Source: Amycolatopsis thailandensis (lineage in GTDB: Bacteria > Actinomycetota > Actinomycetes > Mycobacteriales > Pseudonocardiaceae). Taken from it: 64,000 nt of DNA. The stretch spans positions 47,630-111,629 of the forward strand of contig NZ_NMQT01000096.1 in the NCBI RefSeq assembly GCF_002234405.1, in the 5' to 3' direction. Of the stretch, positions 7,242-16,565 are shown piece by piece (position 1 is the first letter of the stretch; every line of letters begins with the position of its first letter). The notes under the pieces are model-generated. The model was not told where the DNA came from and did no database searches. It was given only the letters and a program-made list of their open reading frames with translations. A program made the position numbers and the translations under genes.

Positions 7242-8233
7242 GACTCCCCCTCACCGTCTACAGTGGACTCCGGCTGGGTCAGCCGGGCGAACAGGTCTTC
7301 CAGCCCGGTCCGGGCCCGTGCCGCCTCGTGCACGGCCACCCCGGCCGTCACCAGATGACGCAGCACGTCGGGTGCTTCGGCGGCGGTGAGGTCCACGCGG
7401 ACGCCGTCCGGTGTGAGCCTGCTGCCGATCCTGTTCTCCCGCAACGTTTCCACCGCGAGTTCGGCGTCCGGCGTCCGCACCAGCAGCGCCGCGTTCCCCG
7501 ACTCCAGCAGTTCCGTGAGCTCGCCCTGGGCGATCACGTTCCCCGACTGGAGCACCGCGACGTGCGTGCAGGTCGCCTCGACCTCGGCCAGCAGATGCGA
7601 CGACACCAGCACGGTGACGCCGTCGGCGTGCAGTTCGGCGATGATCCGGCGGATCTCCCTGGTGCCGGAAGGGTCGAGGCCGTTGGTCGGCTCGTCGAGC
7701 ACGATCATCCGCCGCGGCACGAGCAGCGCGCTCGCCAGCCCCATCCGCTGCTTCATGCCCAGCGAATACCCCTTGTAGCGCCGGGTCGCGGCGTCGGTCA
7801 GGCCGACGCGCTCAAGCGCCGCGTCGACCGCTCCCGGGATCCCGGCCGAGGCCAGCCTCGGTTCGGCCGCGGCCACGCGCAGCAGGTTCTCCCGCCCGGA
7901 AAGAAAAGGGTGGAAGCCCGGCCCTTCGACCAGCGCGCCGACGTCGGGCAGCGCGTGCGCCGACTCGTCGGGCATCCGCTTGCCGAAGAGTTCGACCTCG
8001 CCCTCGGTGGGACGCACGAGTCCGAGCAGCATCCGGATGGTCGTGGTCTTGCCCGAACCGTTGGGGCCGAGCATCCCCAGCACGGCGCCTTCGGGAACGT
8101 CGAGGTCGACGTGGTCCACGGCCACCGTGCGGCCGTAGACCTTGCGCAGGCCCCTGGTGCGGGCCGCCATGGGTACCGCCGGAGCGGACGCCTCCTGAGA
8201 GGCGTCCGTCCCGGCTTCGAAAGTGGTGGTCAC
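7238..8233 (-). CDS. ABC exporter ATPase
   Basis: A 331-residue ATPase partner of the ABC-2 permease. Walker A GPNGSGKTT (about residues 56-64), signature YSLGMKQRM, Walker B IVLDEPTNGLDP and the following SSH motif are present, in the drug and lantibiotic exporter (CcmA/NatA-like) style. About 90 C-terminal residues beyond the ATPase core are typical of this class. It overlaps the LolA-like gene upstream and the permease downstream by 4 bases each, so three genes form one operon read leftward from about 9.3 kb. Confidence 0.87.
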   Translation of the reverse strand: MTTTFEAGTDASQEASAPAVPMAARTRGLRKVYGRTVAVDHVDLDVPEGAVLGMLGPNGSGKTTTIRMLLGLVRPTEGEVELFGKRMPDESAHALPDVGALVEGPGFHPFLSGRENLLRVAAAEPRLASAGIPGAVDAALERVGLTDAATRRYKGYSLGMKQRMGLASALLVPRRMIVLDEPTNGLDPSGTREIRRIIAELHADGVTVLVSSHLLAEVEATCTHVAVLQSGNVIAQGELTELLESGNAALLVRTPDAELAVETLRENRIGSRLTPDGVRVDLTAAEAPDVLRHLVTAGVAVHEAARARTGLEDLFARLTQPESTVDGEGES

Positions 8234-9321
8234 TTCGCGGCCAATGCCTCGAAGAGGACCTGCTCCGGCACCGCGCCGAGGGCGTAGCGGCCGTCGTCGG
8301 TCAGCACGCCGCTGCCGACCTTGGTGGTCACCAGCCAGCCGCTGCCCCAGGCACCGCTGACCGGCTTGGCGAACCGCGAAAGCAGCGCCTTCGGGTCGAC
8401 CTGACGGCCTTCCTCGTCCTTCGCGCTACCGGCCTTGGCCAGCGCGTCGGCCGGGATCTTGCCGGTGATCGCGGTGTCCCAGCCGTCGCCGACGACCTTG
8501 ACGTCGGACTTCGCCTGCTCGGCGAGTTCACGGTTCTTCGGGTCGACCTCGGCGGTCTTCTCGGTCACCTTCGCGCCCTTCGGCGGGGTGAACTCGAAGT
8601 TCGACGCGGGCTGGTTCGCGAAGTTGATCTCGCTGAAGGAGACCTCGAGCGCCGGGGAGGCGGTGCCGTTGGCCAGCACCGTCAGCCGCAGCGGCATCCG
8701 GGTCTGCTCGTCGATCGCGACGCGGATCTCGCGCAGCAGCGTCCGCTCGGTCGGCTTCGGGGTCAGCACCAGCTCGTACGCCGAACGGTTCGCCACCGAG
8801 GACGTCCCGTCGACGGCGATCGTGCTGCTCTCGCGCACCTTGCCGAGCAGTTCCGAGGCGACCGTGGCCGGGTCGACGGCCTGGCCCTCCACCTTGTTCT
8901 GGTGCTCCTTGGCCAGTTCGTCCGGGATGGTGACCTTGGTCGCGGAGTTGTCCTTGGAGTTGTACTCCCAGACGGTCTGCCCGTTCCGGACGATGGTCTG
9001 CTGGCTGGAGCCCTCGGTGAGCGACACCTTGCTCTTGCCCGCGCCGTCGGTCGAGATCTGCGCCGAGTCGATGCTCAGCGCGGACGCGCCGGGCAGCGTG
9101 CTGCCGATCTGCGGCAGGCCGAGGTCGTTGTCGACCTTGACCTTCCCGTCGAACGCCGACGGCTTCGCGTTGAGCGTCGACTGCACTAGCTCTTCGGCGC
9201 TGACCTGCGGCAAGACGGGCGCGTCGCCCGCGGTGGCCGGCATCGCGACGACGGCGAGCCCGCCGACGCCCAGAGCCGTCCCCACCACCGCCGCGGTGAT
9301 GGCCTTCCTCTTCGGATCCAT
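8230..9321 (-). CDS. Secreted LolA-like protein
   Basis: A 363-residue exported protein: positively charged start (MDPKRKAIT), hydrophobic segment at about residues 9-28 and an A-G-type cleavage region, with no lipobox. The rest resembles the half-barrel of LolA/MucB-type proteins (DUF2092-like), with conserved stretches such as QTVWEYNSKDNSATK and RMPLRLTVLANG. Such folds bind lipid or sense envelope stress outside the membrane. First gene of the operon with the ABC exporter; GGGAGAGACAGC precedes the ATG. It faces a response regulator gene across a 144-base promoter region with CTGAG repeats. Confidence 0.75.
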   Translation of the reverse strand: MDPKRKAITAAVVGTALGVGGLAVVAMPATAGDAPVLPQVSAEELVQSTLNAKPSAFDGKVKVDNDLGLPQIGSTLPGASALSIDSAQISTDGAGKSKVSLTEGSSQQTIVRNGQTVWEYNSKDNSATKVTIPDELAKEHQNKVEGQAVDPATVASELLGKVRESSTIAVDGTSSVANRSAYELVLTPKPTERTLLREIRVAIDEQTRMPLRLTVLANGTASPALEVSFSEINFANQPASNFEFTPPKGAKVTEKTAEVDPKNRELAEQAKSDVKVVGDGWDTAITGKIPADALAKAGSAKDEEGRQVDPKALLSRFAKPVSGAWGSGWLVTTKVGSGVLTDDGRYALGAVPEQVLFEALAAK

Positions 9322-9388
9322 GCTGTCTCTCCCTGTTTCCCCGAACCCCAGTGTGCTCGGGTCTTGGCGACAACGCTTCCCCGGAAAC

Positions 9389-9436
9389 GCTGAGATACCA
9401 CTCAGACTCCGCCGTCGGAGCTGAGATGGCGCTGAG
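9389..9436. promoter_or_regulatory. CTGAG repeats between the LolA-like operon and the two-component genes
   Basis: Two related 17-base blocks, GCTGAGATACCACTCAG (9389-9405) and GCTGAGATGGCGCTGAG (9420-9436), lie 31 bases apart in the divergent promoter region. Within each block the pentamers are 11 bases apart, inverted in the first (CTGAG/CTCAG) and direct in the second. Spacing of about 11 bases, one helical turn, is typical of OmpR/PhoB-type regulator sites, so this is a likely site for the adjacent response regulator. Inferred. Confidence 0.55.
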
Positions 9437-9465
9437 AGCTCGGGCGTGAGCTGGTGAAAGCGTGA

Positions 9466-10194
9466 ATGATGAAGGACGTGAAACCTCGAGTACTGGTGGT
9501 CGACGACGAGCCCGGCGTCCGGAAGGCGTTGCAGCGGGGGCTGCGCGCCGAGGACATGGACGTGGTCACGGCGGCCGACGGGCCCAGCGGCCTGCGGCTC
9601 GCGCAGACGGGCTCGTTCGACGTCGTCCTGCTCGACATCATGCTCCCGGGTCTTTCCGGCTACCGCGTGCTCGAACGACTGCGCGCGTTCGGCGTCACCA
9701 CGCCGGTGCTGATGATTTCGGCGAAGGACGGCGAGGTCGACCAGGCCGACGGTCTCGACCTCGGCGCCGACGGCTACCTCGTGAAGCCGTTCTCGTTCGT
9801 CGTCCTGGTCGCGCAGGTGCGCGCGGTGCTGCGGCGGGCGTCGCCGGACGCGATTCGCGGACCGCTGCGGATCGGCGCGCTCGAAGTCGACCGGAGCCTG
9901 CGGCAGGTCCGCTACGACGGCGTCGACGTGGCGTTCAGCCCCCGCGAGTTCGCGCTGCTGGAGGTGCTGGCAGGCCGGGCGGGCACGGTGGTCACCAAGG
10001 ACGAGCTGCTGCGCGCCGTCTGGGGTGACGAACAGGCCGCGACCCGCAACGTCGTCGAGGTCTACGTCGGTTACGTGCGGCGCAAACTCGACGCGGTCGG
10101 CGCGGGCGCGCTGGTCCGGACCGTGCGCGGGCACGGCTACCTGGCTTCCGACCCGCAGCTCGACGAAGTGATCGCCCCGGCGGGACAGGGGTGA
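9466..10194 (+). CDS. OmpR-family response regulator
   Basis: A 242-residue regulator. The receiver domain (about residues 7-120) has the acidic pocket DDE at 13-15, the phosphate-accepting Asp at about 57 (VVLLDIMLPG) and the conserved Lys in LVKPFSF. The C-terminal winged helix (about 140-235) ends with RKLDAVGAGALVRTVRGHGY, the standard OmpR/PhoB pattern. ATG at 9466; a second ATG directly follows. Overlaps the kinase gene by 4 bases. It probably controls the divergent LolA-like/ABC operon through the CTGAG repeats. Confidence 0.9.
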   Translation: MMKDVKPRVLVVDDEPGVRKALQRGLRAEDMDVVTAADGPSGLRLAQTGSFDVVLLDIMLPGLSGYRVLERLRAFGVTTPVLMISAKDGEVDQADGLDLGADGYLVKPFSFVVLVAQVRAVLRRASPDAIRGPLRIGALEVDRSLRQVRYDGVDVAFSPREFALLEVLAGRAGTVVTKDELLRAVWGDEQAATRNVVEVYVGYVRRKLDAVGAGALVRTVRGHGYLASDPQLDEVIAPAGQG

Positions 10195-11528
10195 TCGGCT
10201 CACCGTCTTGGTGGCGCCGCCGCTCGCTCCAGGTCCGGATCACCCTCCTCACGGCCGCGGTCACGCTCGGCTTCCTGCTCGGGCTCGCGGCGGTCGCCGG
10301 GGACAACCTCCAGCCGCTGCTCATCGGCTCGGTCGACGAGGAACTGAGCGCTCAGCTGGAGATCGCGAAGGCCGACGTCGCCGCCGGACTGCCGCCGACG
10401 GCCTCGGCGGTCACCGTCCGCGTCCTCGACACCGGCGGCGGCCCGGTGGACGGCCTGCCCGCCGCGAGCCTCGGCCCTGCAGACGTCCGCGCGCTGAAGG
10501 CGGGCGAGCCGATCACGACCGGCGGCGAGCACAGCTGGCGCTGGGTGGGCACCGTGATCACCGCGCCCGACGGGCAGCAACGGCTCGTCGCCGCCGGCGC
10601 CGGGCTGGTCGGTTTCGCCACCGCCGTGCATTCCGGTGGGCTGTGGCTGTTCGTGGTCGCGTCGGTCGGCGCGGTGGGCGCCGGGATCGCGACGTGGCTG
10701 CTGGTGCGGTTCGCGCTGCGGCCGGTGGCGCGGATGCGCGGGTCGGTCCGGGCGCTCCCGCCCGGCGCGCGGCTGCCGCTGCCGGATTCTCACGACGAAC
10801 TCCGCGCGCTGGCCGAGGAGTTCAACGCCCTGCTGGCCCGGCAGGAGGAGGGCGCGGACCGGCTGCGACGGTTCACCGGCGACGCCGCGCACGAGCTCCG
10901 CTCGCCGGTCGCGTCGATCCGCGTGCAGGCCGAGGTCGCCGTCACCAACCCCGATCCCGAGCTCTCCCAGGAGACCCTCTCCGACATCCTGGAGGAGTCG
11001 GAACGGCTTTCCGCGCTGCTCGACGGGCTGCTGGCGCTGGCAAGGTCGGACGCGGGGGAGGTCCCGCCCGCCGAACCGGTCGAGCTGGTGAGCGAGGTGC
11101 GGGCCGCGGTCGCGCGGATGCCCGCCGACGCGCCGGACGTCCGGGTGACGGGCACCGTCGGGACGGCGTGGGCGCTGGCGACGCACGCCGAGGTCGAACT
11201 GGTGCTGAGCAACCTGCTGCGCAACGCCTGCCGGTACGCCCAAGGCGAGATCGTGGTGTCGGTGCTGGCGTCGCGGTCTTCGGTGCGGGTGGTGGTCGAC
11301 GACGACGGACCGGGCATCGCCCCGGAACACCGGGACCGGGTCTTCGACCGGTTCTACCGCGTTTCCGATTCGCGGGCGCGGTCCTCCGGCGGCACCGGGC
11401 TGGGACTGGCGATGGTCGCGGAGGCCGTCCGGCGGCGCGGGGGCAGGGTCCGGGTCGGTGAGTCACCCGATGGCGGGGCGCGCTTCCAGATCGTCTGGCA
11501 GGCCGCGCGGCCCGGCGCTTCGGCGTGA
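10191..11528 (+). CDS. Sensor histidine kinase
   Basis: A 445-residue membrane kinase partner of the preceding regulator. Two membrane helices (about residues 15-35 and 150-172) enclose an external sensor of about 110 residues. A HAMP linker follows (RFALRPVARMRGSVRAL), then the phosphoacceptor His in FTGDAAHELRSPVASI (about 233), and a HATPase domain with N box LSNLLRNACRYA, G1 box DDDGPGIA and G2 box GGTGLGLAM. All catalytic boxes are intact. The signal is unknown. GTG start is coupled to the regulator stop. Confidence 0.9.
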   Translation: MIGSPSWWRRRSLQVRITLLTAAVTLGFLLGLAAVAGDNLQPLLIGSVDEELSAQLEIAKADVAAGLPPTASAVTVRVLDTGGGPVDGLPAASLGPADVRALKAGEPITTGGEHSWRWVGTVITAPDGQQRLVAAGAGLVGFATAVHSGGLWLFVVASVGAVGAGIATWLLVRFALRPVARMRGSVRALPPGARLPLPDSHDELRALAEEFNALLARQEEGADRLRRFTGDAAHELRSPVASIRVQAEVAVTNPDPELSQETLSDILEESERLSALLDGLLALARSDAGEVPPAEPVELVSEVRAAVARMPADAPDVRVTGTVGTAWALATHAEVELVLSNLLRNACRYAQGEIVVSVLASRSSVRVVVDDDGPGIAPEHRDRVFDRFYRVSDSRARSSGGTGLGLAMVAEAVRRRGGRVRVGESPDGGARFQIVWQAARPGASA

Positions 11529-11530
11529 TT

Positions 11531-11596
11531 CGCGTGCTTGAAGGCGGAACTCGCGTGCTTGGAGGCGGAACACCCTGATCCGGCTTCAAGCACGCG
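11531..11596. repeat. Intergenic repeat, family D (GTGCTTGAAGGCGG), tandem plus inverted
   Basis: CGCGTGCTTGAAGGCGGAAC at 11531-11550 is repeated directly with one change at 11552-11571 (21-base period), and its first 13 bases return inverted at 11584-11596 (CTTCAAGCACGCG). The block lies in the gap between the kinase and the NUDIX gene. Related 21-base units occur at 22643-22755. No coding potential seen. Confidence 0.75.
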
Positions 11597-11629
11597 TGAT
11601 CCGGGTTCGGGCACGTTCGGTCGTAGGGT

Positions 11630-12025
11630 GTGCCTGTGGTGATCGTGGGCGCCGCCATCGTGCGGGACGGACAGCTGCTGGCGCAGCAGCGGGCTTGGCC
11701 CGCCGACCACGCCGGGCAGTGGGAGCTGCCGGGCGGGCGGGTCGAAGACGGCGAAAGCGACGAGGTCGCGCTGGCGCGTGAGTGCTTGGAAGAGCTGGAC
11801 GTCGCCGTGACGGTCGGTGGCCGGGTCGGCGACGACGTCCCGCTGCCGAAGGGGAAAGTGCTGCGGATCTACGCCGCTTCGCTGGTCAGCCCGGGGGACG
11901 AGCCGCGGGCGGTGGAGCACAAGGACGTCCGGTGGATCACCGCGGCTGACCTCGACGACCTCGACTGGCTCCCCGCCGACCGGATCCTCCTCCCGGCACT
12001 GCACACCCTGCTCGCGAGTCCGTGA
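11630..12025 (+). CDS. NUDIX hydrolase (MutT-like)
   Basis: A 131-residue NUDIX protein. The Nudix box runs from GGRVEDGE to ARECLEEL (about residues 36-57) with the G-x5-E-x7-R-E-U-x-E-E pattern intact, so the metal-dependent hydrolase site is functional. Size and the VVIVGAAIVRDGQLLAQQRA start fit MutT-type (8-oxo-)dGTP diphosphatases that clean the nucleotide pool, though CTP- or NADH-active relatives cannot be excluded. GTG at 11630; no strong ribosome site, so a start a few codons on is possible. Its TGA stop lies in the left arm of a hairpin. Confidence 0.85.
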   Translation: MPVVIVGAAIVRDGQLLAQQRAWPADHAGQWELPGGRVEDGESDEVALARECLEELDVAVTVGGRVGDDVPLPKGKVLRIYAASLVSPGDEPRAVEHKDVRWITAADLDDLDWLPADRILLPALHTLLASP

Positions 12026-12067
12026 AGGACCCCTTCCTGTACCTAGGCGCAAGGAAGGGGTCCTTCA
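12023..12067. repeat. Intergenic palindrome, family B (TGAAGGACCCC), between convergent genes
   Basis: A 16-bp perfect stem, TGAAGGACCCCTTCCT at 12023-12038 with its complement at 12052-12067, lies between the convergent NUDIX gene and trpS and includes the NUDIX stop codon TGA. The right side continues into TGTACTT as in copies at 22786 and 44898. Likely a two-way terminator. Confidence 0.8.
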
Positions 12068-12076
12068 TGTACTTCT

Positions 12077-13042
12077 TCAGCCCGCGCCGATGAGTCGAAG
12101 GGCGGACTGGAGCCGGTGCTCACCGCGTTCCGCCGCCCGGATGGCGCCCGCCTTGCGGACCCGCTCCAGCTCGCCGGGGTCGGCCAGCAGCGCCAGGGCG
12201 CGCTCCCGGACCGGCCGAAGTTCCTCGATGAGCGCCTCGGCGACAGCCTCTTTGACCTGGCCGTAGGAATCGAACCGGTCGGCGAGGTCCTCGGGTTTCT
12301 CCCTGGTGCACGCCGCGAGGATGTCCAAAAGGTTCGCCATCCCCGGCCGGGCTTCCGGCGCGTAGGCGGGCTTCGACCCGCCGTCGGTCTTCGCGCGTTT
12401 GATCTTCCGCCTGACCTGGTCGGCGTCGTCGAGGATGAAGACGACCCCGACCTCGTCCCGCGTCGACTTCGACATCTTCCGCGTCGGTTCGGCGAGGTCC
12501 ATGACCCGCGCGCCGGCGGGCGGCAACACCGCCTTCGGCATGGTGAACACGTCGCCGTAGGTGGAGTTGAACCGCTTGGCCAGCGTTCTCGCCAGTTCGA
12601 CGTGCTGCCGCTGGTCCTCGCCGACCGGTACCTCGTCCGCGCCCTGGAGCAGGATGTCCGCCGCCATCAGCACCGGATAGGTCAGCAGGGAGAGCCGGAC
12701 CCCGGCCTGGCCTTTCGACTTCTCCTTGAACTGGATCATCCTGGCGGCCTCGCCGTAGTTGCAGGTGCATTCGAGGACCCAGTTGAGGGCGCCCAGTTCG
12801 CGGGCTATGTCGGATTGCACGAACACCCGGTCCGGCTCGATCCCGGCCGCGATCAGCACGGCCAGCTGCTCCGACGCCATCGAACGCAGTTTCGCCGGAT
12901 TGTGCGAGTTCGTCATGGCGTGCAGGTCGGAGACGAAGTACAGGTCGTCCGGCCCGCCCTCGTCCGCCCAGCGCCGAATGGCCCCCAGGTGGTTCCCGAC
13001 GTGGACGTGGCCGGACGGGGTGATCCCGGACAACCTGATCAT
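12077..13042 (-). CDS. trpS: Tryptophanyl-tRNA synthetase
   Basis: A 321-residue class I synthetase that charges tRNA-Trp. The HIGH-type motif is HVGN (residues 14-17) within SGITPSGHVHVGNHLG; the KMSKS loop is intact near residue 190 (TRKMSKSTRDE). I place the start at the ATG at 13042, preceded by GGAAGAAGG; longer in-frame starts would run through an attenuator hairpin. Upstream is a leader peptide with two Trp codons and a terminator, so expression should rise when charged tRNA-Trp is scarce. In Streptomyces coelicolor the auxiliary, indolmycin-resistant TrpRS1 is controlled this way; whether this enzyme is that type or the only TrpRS cannot be told here. Confidence 0.93.
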   Translation of the reverse strand: MIRLSGITPSGHVHVGNHLGAIRRWADEGGPDDLYFVSDLHAMTNSHNPAKLRSMASEQLAVLIAAGIEPDRVFVQSDIARELGALNWVLECTCNYGEAARMIQFKEKSKGQAGVRLSLLTYPVLMAADILLQGADEVPVGEDQRQHVELARTLAKRFNSTYGDVFTMPKAVLPPAGARVMDLAEPTRKMSKSTRDEVGVVFILDDADQVRRKIKRAKTDGGSKPAYAPEARPGMANLLDILAACTREKPEDLADRFDSYGQVKEAVAEALIEELRPVRERALALLADPGELERVRKAGAIRAAERGEHRLQSALRLIGAG

Positions 13043-13088
13043 CTGCCTTCTTCCTTCCGGATTCGGGCCGCCCCAGGGTCCGGGCACG

Positions 13089-13113
13089 AAAAAGGCCGCC
13101 CGGTGGGGCGGCC
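13089..13113 (-). terminator. trpS attenuator (terminator hairpin with U tract)
   Basis: On the minus strand, GGCCGCCC (13113-13106) pairs with GGGCGGCC (13101-13094) and is followed directly by five T residues (13093-13089): an intrinsic terminator 47 bases before the trpS ATG. Its first arm can instead pair with GGCGGCC at 13158-13152, inside the leader-peptide gene, forming an antiterminator. That segment in turn can pair with GGCCGCC at 13169-13163, which overlaps the second Trp codon. This is the four-segment logic of ribosome-mediated attenuation. Confidence 0.88.
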
Positions 13114-13134
13114 TGGGTGGTGCGCTCGTCTGGT

Positions 13135-13194
13135 TCAGCGCAGGACTTCGGGGCCGCCGGAGGGCGGCCACCACTGGGCGTTCTGCGCGCGCAT
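13135..13194 (-). CDS. trpS leader peptide (19 residues with Trp-Trp)
   Basis: The frame encodes MRAQNAQWWPPSGGPEVLR. The two adjacent Trp codons (13173-13168) sit at the edge of the first pairing segment of the attenuator. A ribosome stalled there for lack of charged tRNA-Trp would free segment 2 to form the antiterminator and allow trpS transcription. A -10-like TAGAGT (13207-13202, minus strand) lies 7 bases upstream of the ATG and there is no ribosome site, so the leader mRNA is probably leaderless. The peptide itself needs no other function. Confidence 0.85.
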   Translation of the reverse strand: MRAQNAQWWPPSGGPEVLR

Positions 13195-13221
13195 GCGGCC
13201 CACTCTACAGAGTGACCTGCG

Positions 13222-13277
13222 TTTCGTCCTCTGGACGCGGTAGTTCGGCGTCGAACTTTCGCATCCAGAGGACGAAA
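13222..13277. repeat. Intergenic palindrome, family A (TTTCGTCCTCTGGA)
   Basis: TTTCGTCCTCTGGA at 13222-13235 returns inverted at 13264-13277, with an inner GTTCG/CGAAC stem; the middle has a few mismatches compared with the copy at 37145. It lies just upstream of the trpS leader promoter, between divergent trpS and the YCII gene, so here it cannot be a simple shared terminator. Confidence 0.75.
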
Positions 13278-13378
13278 TGCAGGCTGATTTCACTCATTCC
13301 GGGCACGTCGCGTCAATACTTCGTATCGGCTGATCCAGTACGCCCGTCACATTGATGATCCGGGTCTACCTTCATCTC

Positions 13379-13678
13379 ATGTATGTCGTCCTGTTGACCT
13401 ACACCGCCCCTATCGAAGAAATCGACTATGTGCTCCCGGATCACGCCGACTGGCTGACCAAGCAGTACGAGCACGGCAATTTCCTCGCCTCCGGCAGGCG
13501 CAACCCGCGCATCGGCGGCGTCATCATCACCAGGCCCATGGCCAGGGGAAAGCTGGACGCGATCCTCGCGACCGACCCCTTCTCGATCAAGCACATGGCC
13601 GCCTACGAGGTGATCGAATTCTCGCCGACCAGGACCGCGCCGGAACTGCGGTTGGTCAACGAGGCGGTGGTGCACTGA
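13379..13678 (+). CDS. YCII-related protein
   Basis: A 99-residue protein of the YCII fold: MYVVLLTYTAPIEEIDYVLPDHADWL at the start, an acidic/His pair (DHADW, about residues 21-25), and the GNFLASGRRNPRIGG segment. YCII proteins are small dimeric ferredoxin-like folds; some are dehydrochlorinases or accessory parts of other enzymes, most are uncharacterised. ATG at 13379 is preferred over 13352 because family members begin at MYVV; there is no clear ribosome site, so it may be leaderless. Confidence 0.8.
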   Translation: MYVVLLTYTAPIEEIDYVLPDHADWLTKQYEHGNFLASGRRNPRIGGVIITRPMARGKLDAILATDPFSIKHMAAYEVIEFSPTRTAPELRLVNEAVVH

Positions 13679-13699
13679 CGATCATTGCCGACGACGCGG

Positions 13700-13858
13700 T
13701 CAAGCCGCTTTCGCGATCTTCGTCTTCGCCTTTTTCAGGGCGAGAACGGGACATTTGCCGCACCGTGATTTCGAGCGGCAGCATTTCTTCTTGACCTTGC
13801 CCGACTTCATCCATTTGCGCACGAGCTTGTGCGGGTCGTCGGGTAGTTTCTTGCCCAC
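13700..13858 (-). CDS. Basic Cys-rich microprotein (52 residues), probably iron-regulated
   Basis: A GTG-started frame of 52 residues with AAGGAG 6 bases upstream. It begins MGKKLPDDPHKLVRKWMKSG, is very rich in Lys, and holds four Cys in the pattern CC-x6-C-x2-C (CCRSKSRCGKCPVLAL), which looks like a metal-binding knuckle. I recall similar short basic CC...RCxxCP proteins in other actinobacteria but know of no assigned function. An iron-box-like sequence lies about 40 bases upstream (13898-13916), implying expression under iron limitation. Possible roles: metal handling, redox sensing or nucleic-acid binding; none is shown. Confidence 0.72.
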   Translation of the reverse strand: MGKKLPDDPHKLVRKWMKSGKVKKKCCRSKSRCGKCPVLALKKAKTKIAKAA

Positions 13859-13897
13859 TCGCGCTCCTTGTCGGACTGCGTCGGCGACGCCTTCACG

Positions 13898-13916
13898 TTA
13901 GGTGAGGCTAACCGAT
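13898..13916 (-). promoter_or_regulatory. Iron box (IdeR/DmdR-type operator)
   Basis: TTAGGTGAGGCTAACCGAT matches the actinobacterial iron-box consensus TTAGGTTAGGCTAACCTAA at 16 of 19 positions, including both inner half sites. Read on the minus strand it contains TTAGCCTCACCTAA, close to boxes in front of siderophore genes. It lies 40 bases upstream of the Cys-rich microprotein and 150 bases upstream of typA, so the microprotein is the likelier target. Iron-loaded IdeR/DmdR would repress. Confidence 0.7.
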
Positions 13917-14068
13917 CTTGGGGCGTGGGGGTGCTCACAGTTCGGCTACAGGTACGCTGGTGTGGTCCGCGTATGGCCAAAGTCGGCCGACGTTACTCGA
14001 TCGCGTGAGTTGAGCGTTCGGGGCGGCGTGGGCACCACACCCGAACTTGAAACCTTTGGAGCCTTCGC

Positions 14069-15991
<1,923 letters not shown>

Positions 15992-16005
15992 CCCGCTCAG
16001 CGAAC

Positions 16006-16055
16006 GCCGAAGGGCGCCTGCTCACTCACGGTGAGCAGGCGCCCTTCGGCATTTT
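16006..16055 (+). terminator. typA terminator
   Basis: A perfect 20-bp stem (16006-16025 with 16031-16050, starting GCCGAAGGGCGCCTG) with a 5-base loop, followed by ATTTT. It starts 15 bases after the typA stop: a clear intrinsic terminator. Confidence 0.9.
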
Positions 16056-16565
16056 CAGCCCTCAGGCCGGTTACGCACCGTATTCGATCGGGTGTTCCTG
16101 GTGAGAAGAAGTCCTTTCCCGACAATTCCGCCCGGAAAGCCGTTCTCCTTTTTGGACGGTGTTCACAACACCGGAACGGCGGTGCGGCGCGGGTGAAGTG
16201 CGGTGGCGCGCAGCGTCCCGAGAACGTGGATTCGGACGCGGCTCGAAACAAAAAATCCTAAATGCGTCCGGATAGGACTCGCGGTCGAGATCGCTTCCGC
16301 CATCAATCGTCCGCCGTCGAACATTCCGGCCGCCGTTCCGGAATGTTCCGGGGCGCGGAACCCATTGCCGAACAGGCCCGCTTCGGCGGGTCTCGAAAAG
16401 TGTCGGCCGGGCAGGAACCCGGGGCGCCTCCCGGACGTCCACCGAAGGAGGGCGGTATCCGGTCGGGCGACGACCGGGCCGATATGGGAATCTCGCTGCC
16501 GAGACCAGGTCCGGCGTGATAGCTGTATGGCGACGGGGCGAGGGACAAACCAGGAGGATCCAGGC
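16051..16565. other. Long non-coding gap before lpqW, with one strong palindrome
   Basis: About 510 bases carry no convincing gene on either strand. It is less GC-rich than its surroundings at several points (for example AAACAAAAAATCC near 16250). It contains the perfect palindrome described at 16319-16348 and a -10-like TAGCTGTAT near 16519-16528 that could serve lpqW. I see no riboswitch or tRNA here. Confidence 0.5.
16319..16348. promoter_or_regulatory. Perfect 11-bp inverted repeat upstream of lpqW
   Basis: GAACATTCCGG at 16319-16329 is mirrored by CCGGAATGTTC at 16338-16348 with an 8-base loop. No T tract follows, and it lies about 220 bases before lpqW, so a protein-binding site or an RNA hairpin in a long leader are both possible. 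Confidence 0.5.

Noticed and set aside
8230..10203. A 657-residue minus-strand frame covering the LolA-like gene and the response regulator
   Set aside because: The upstream part is the antisense shadow of the response regulator. A good ribosome site precedes the ATG at 9321.
13043..13210. T-box riboswitch controlling trpS
   Set aside because: No AGGGUGG-like T-box sequence or specifier loop; a short reading frame with two Trp codons and classic pairing segments explains the leader.
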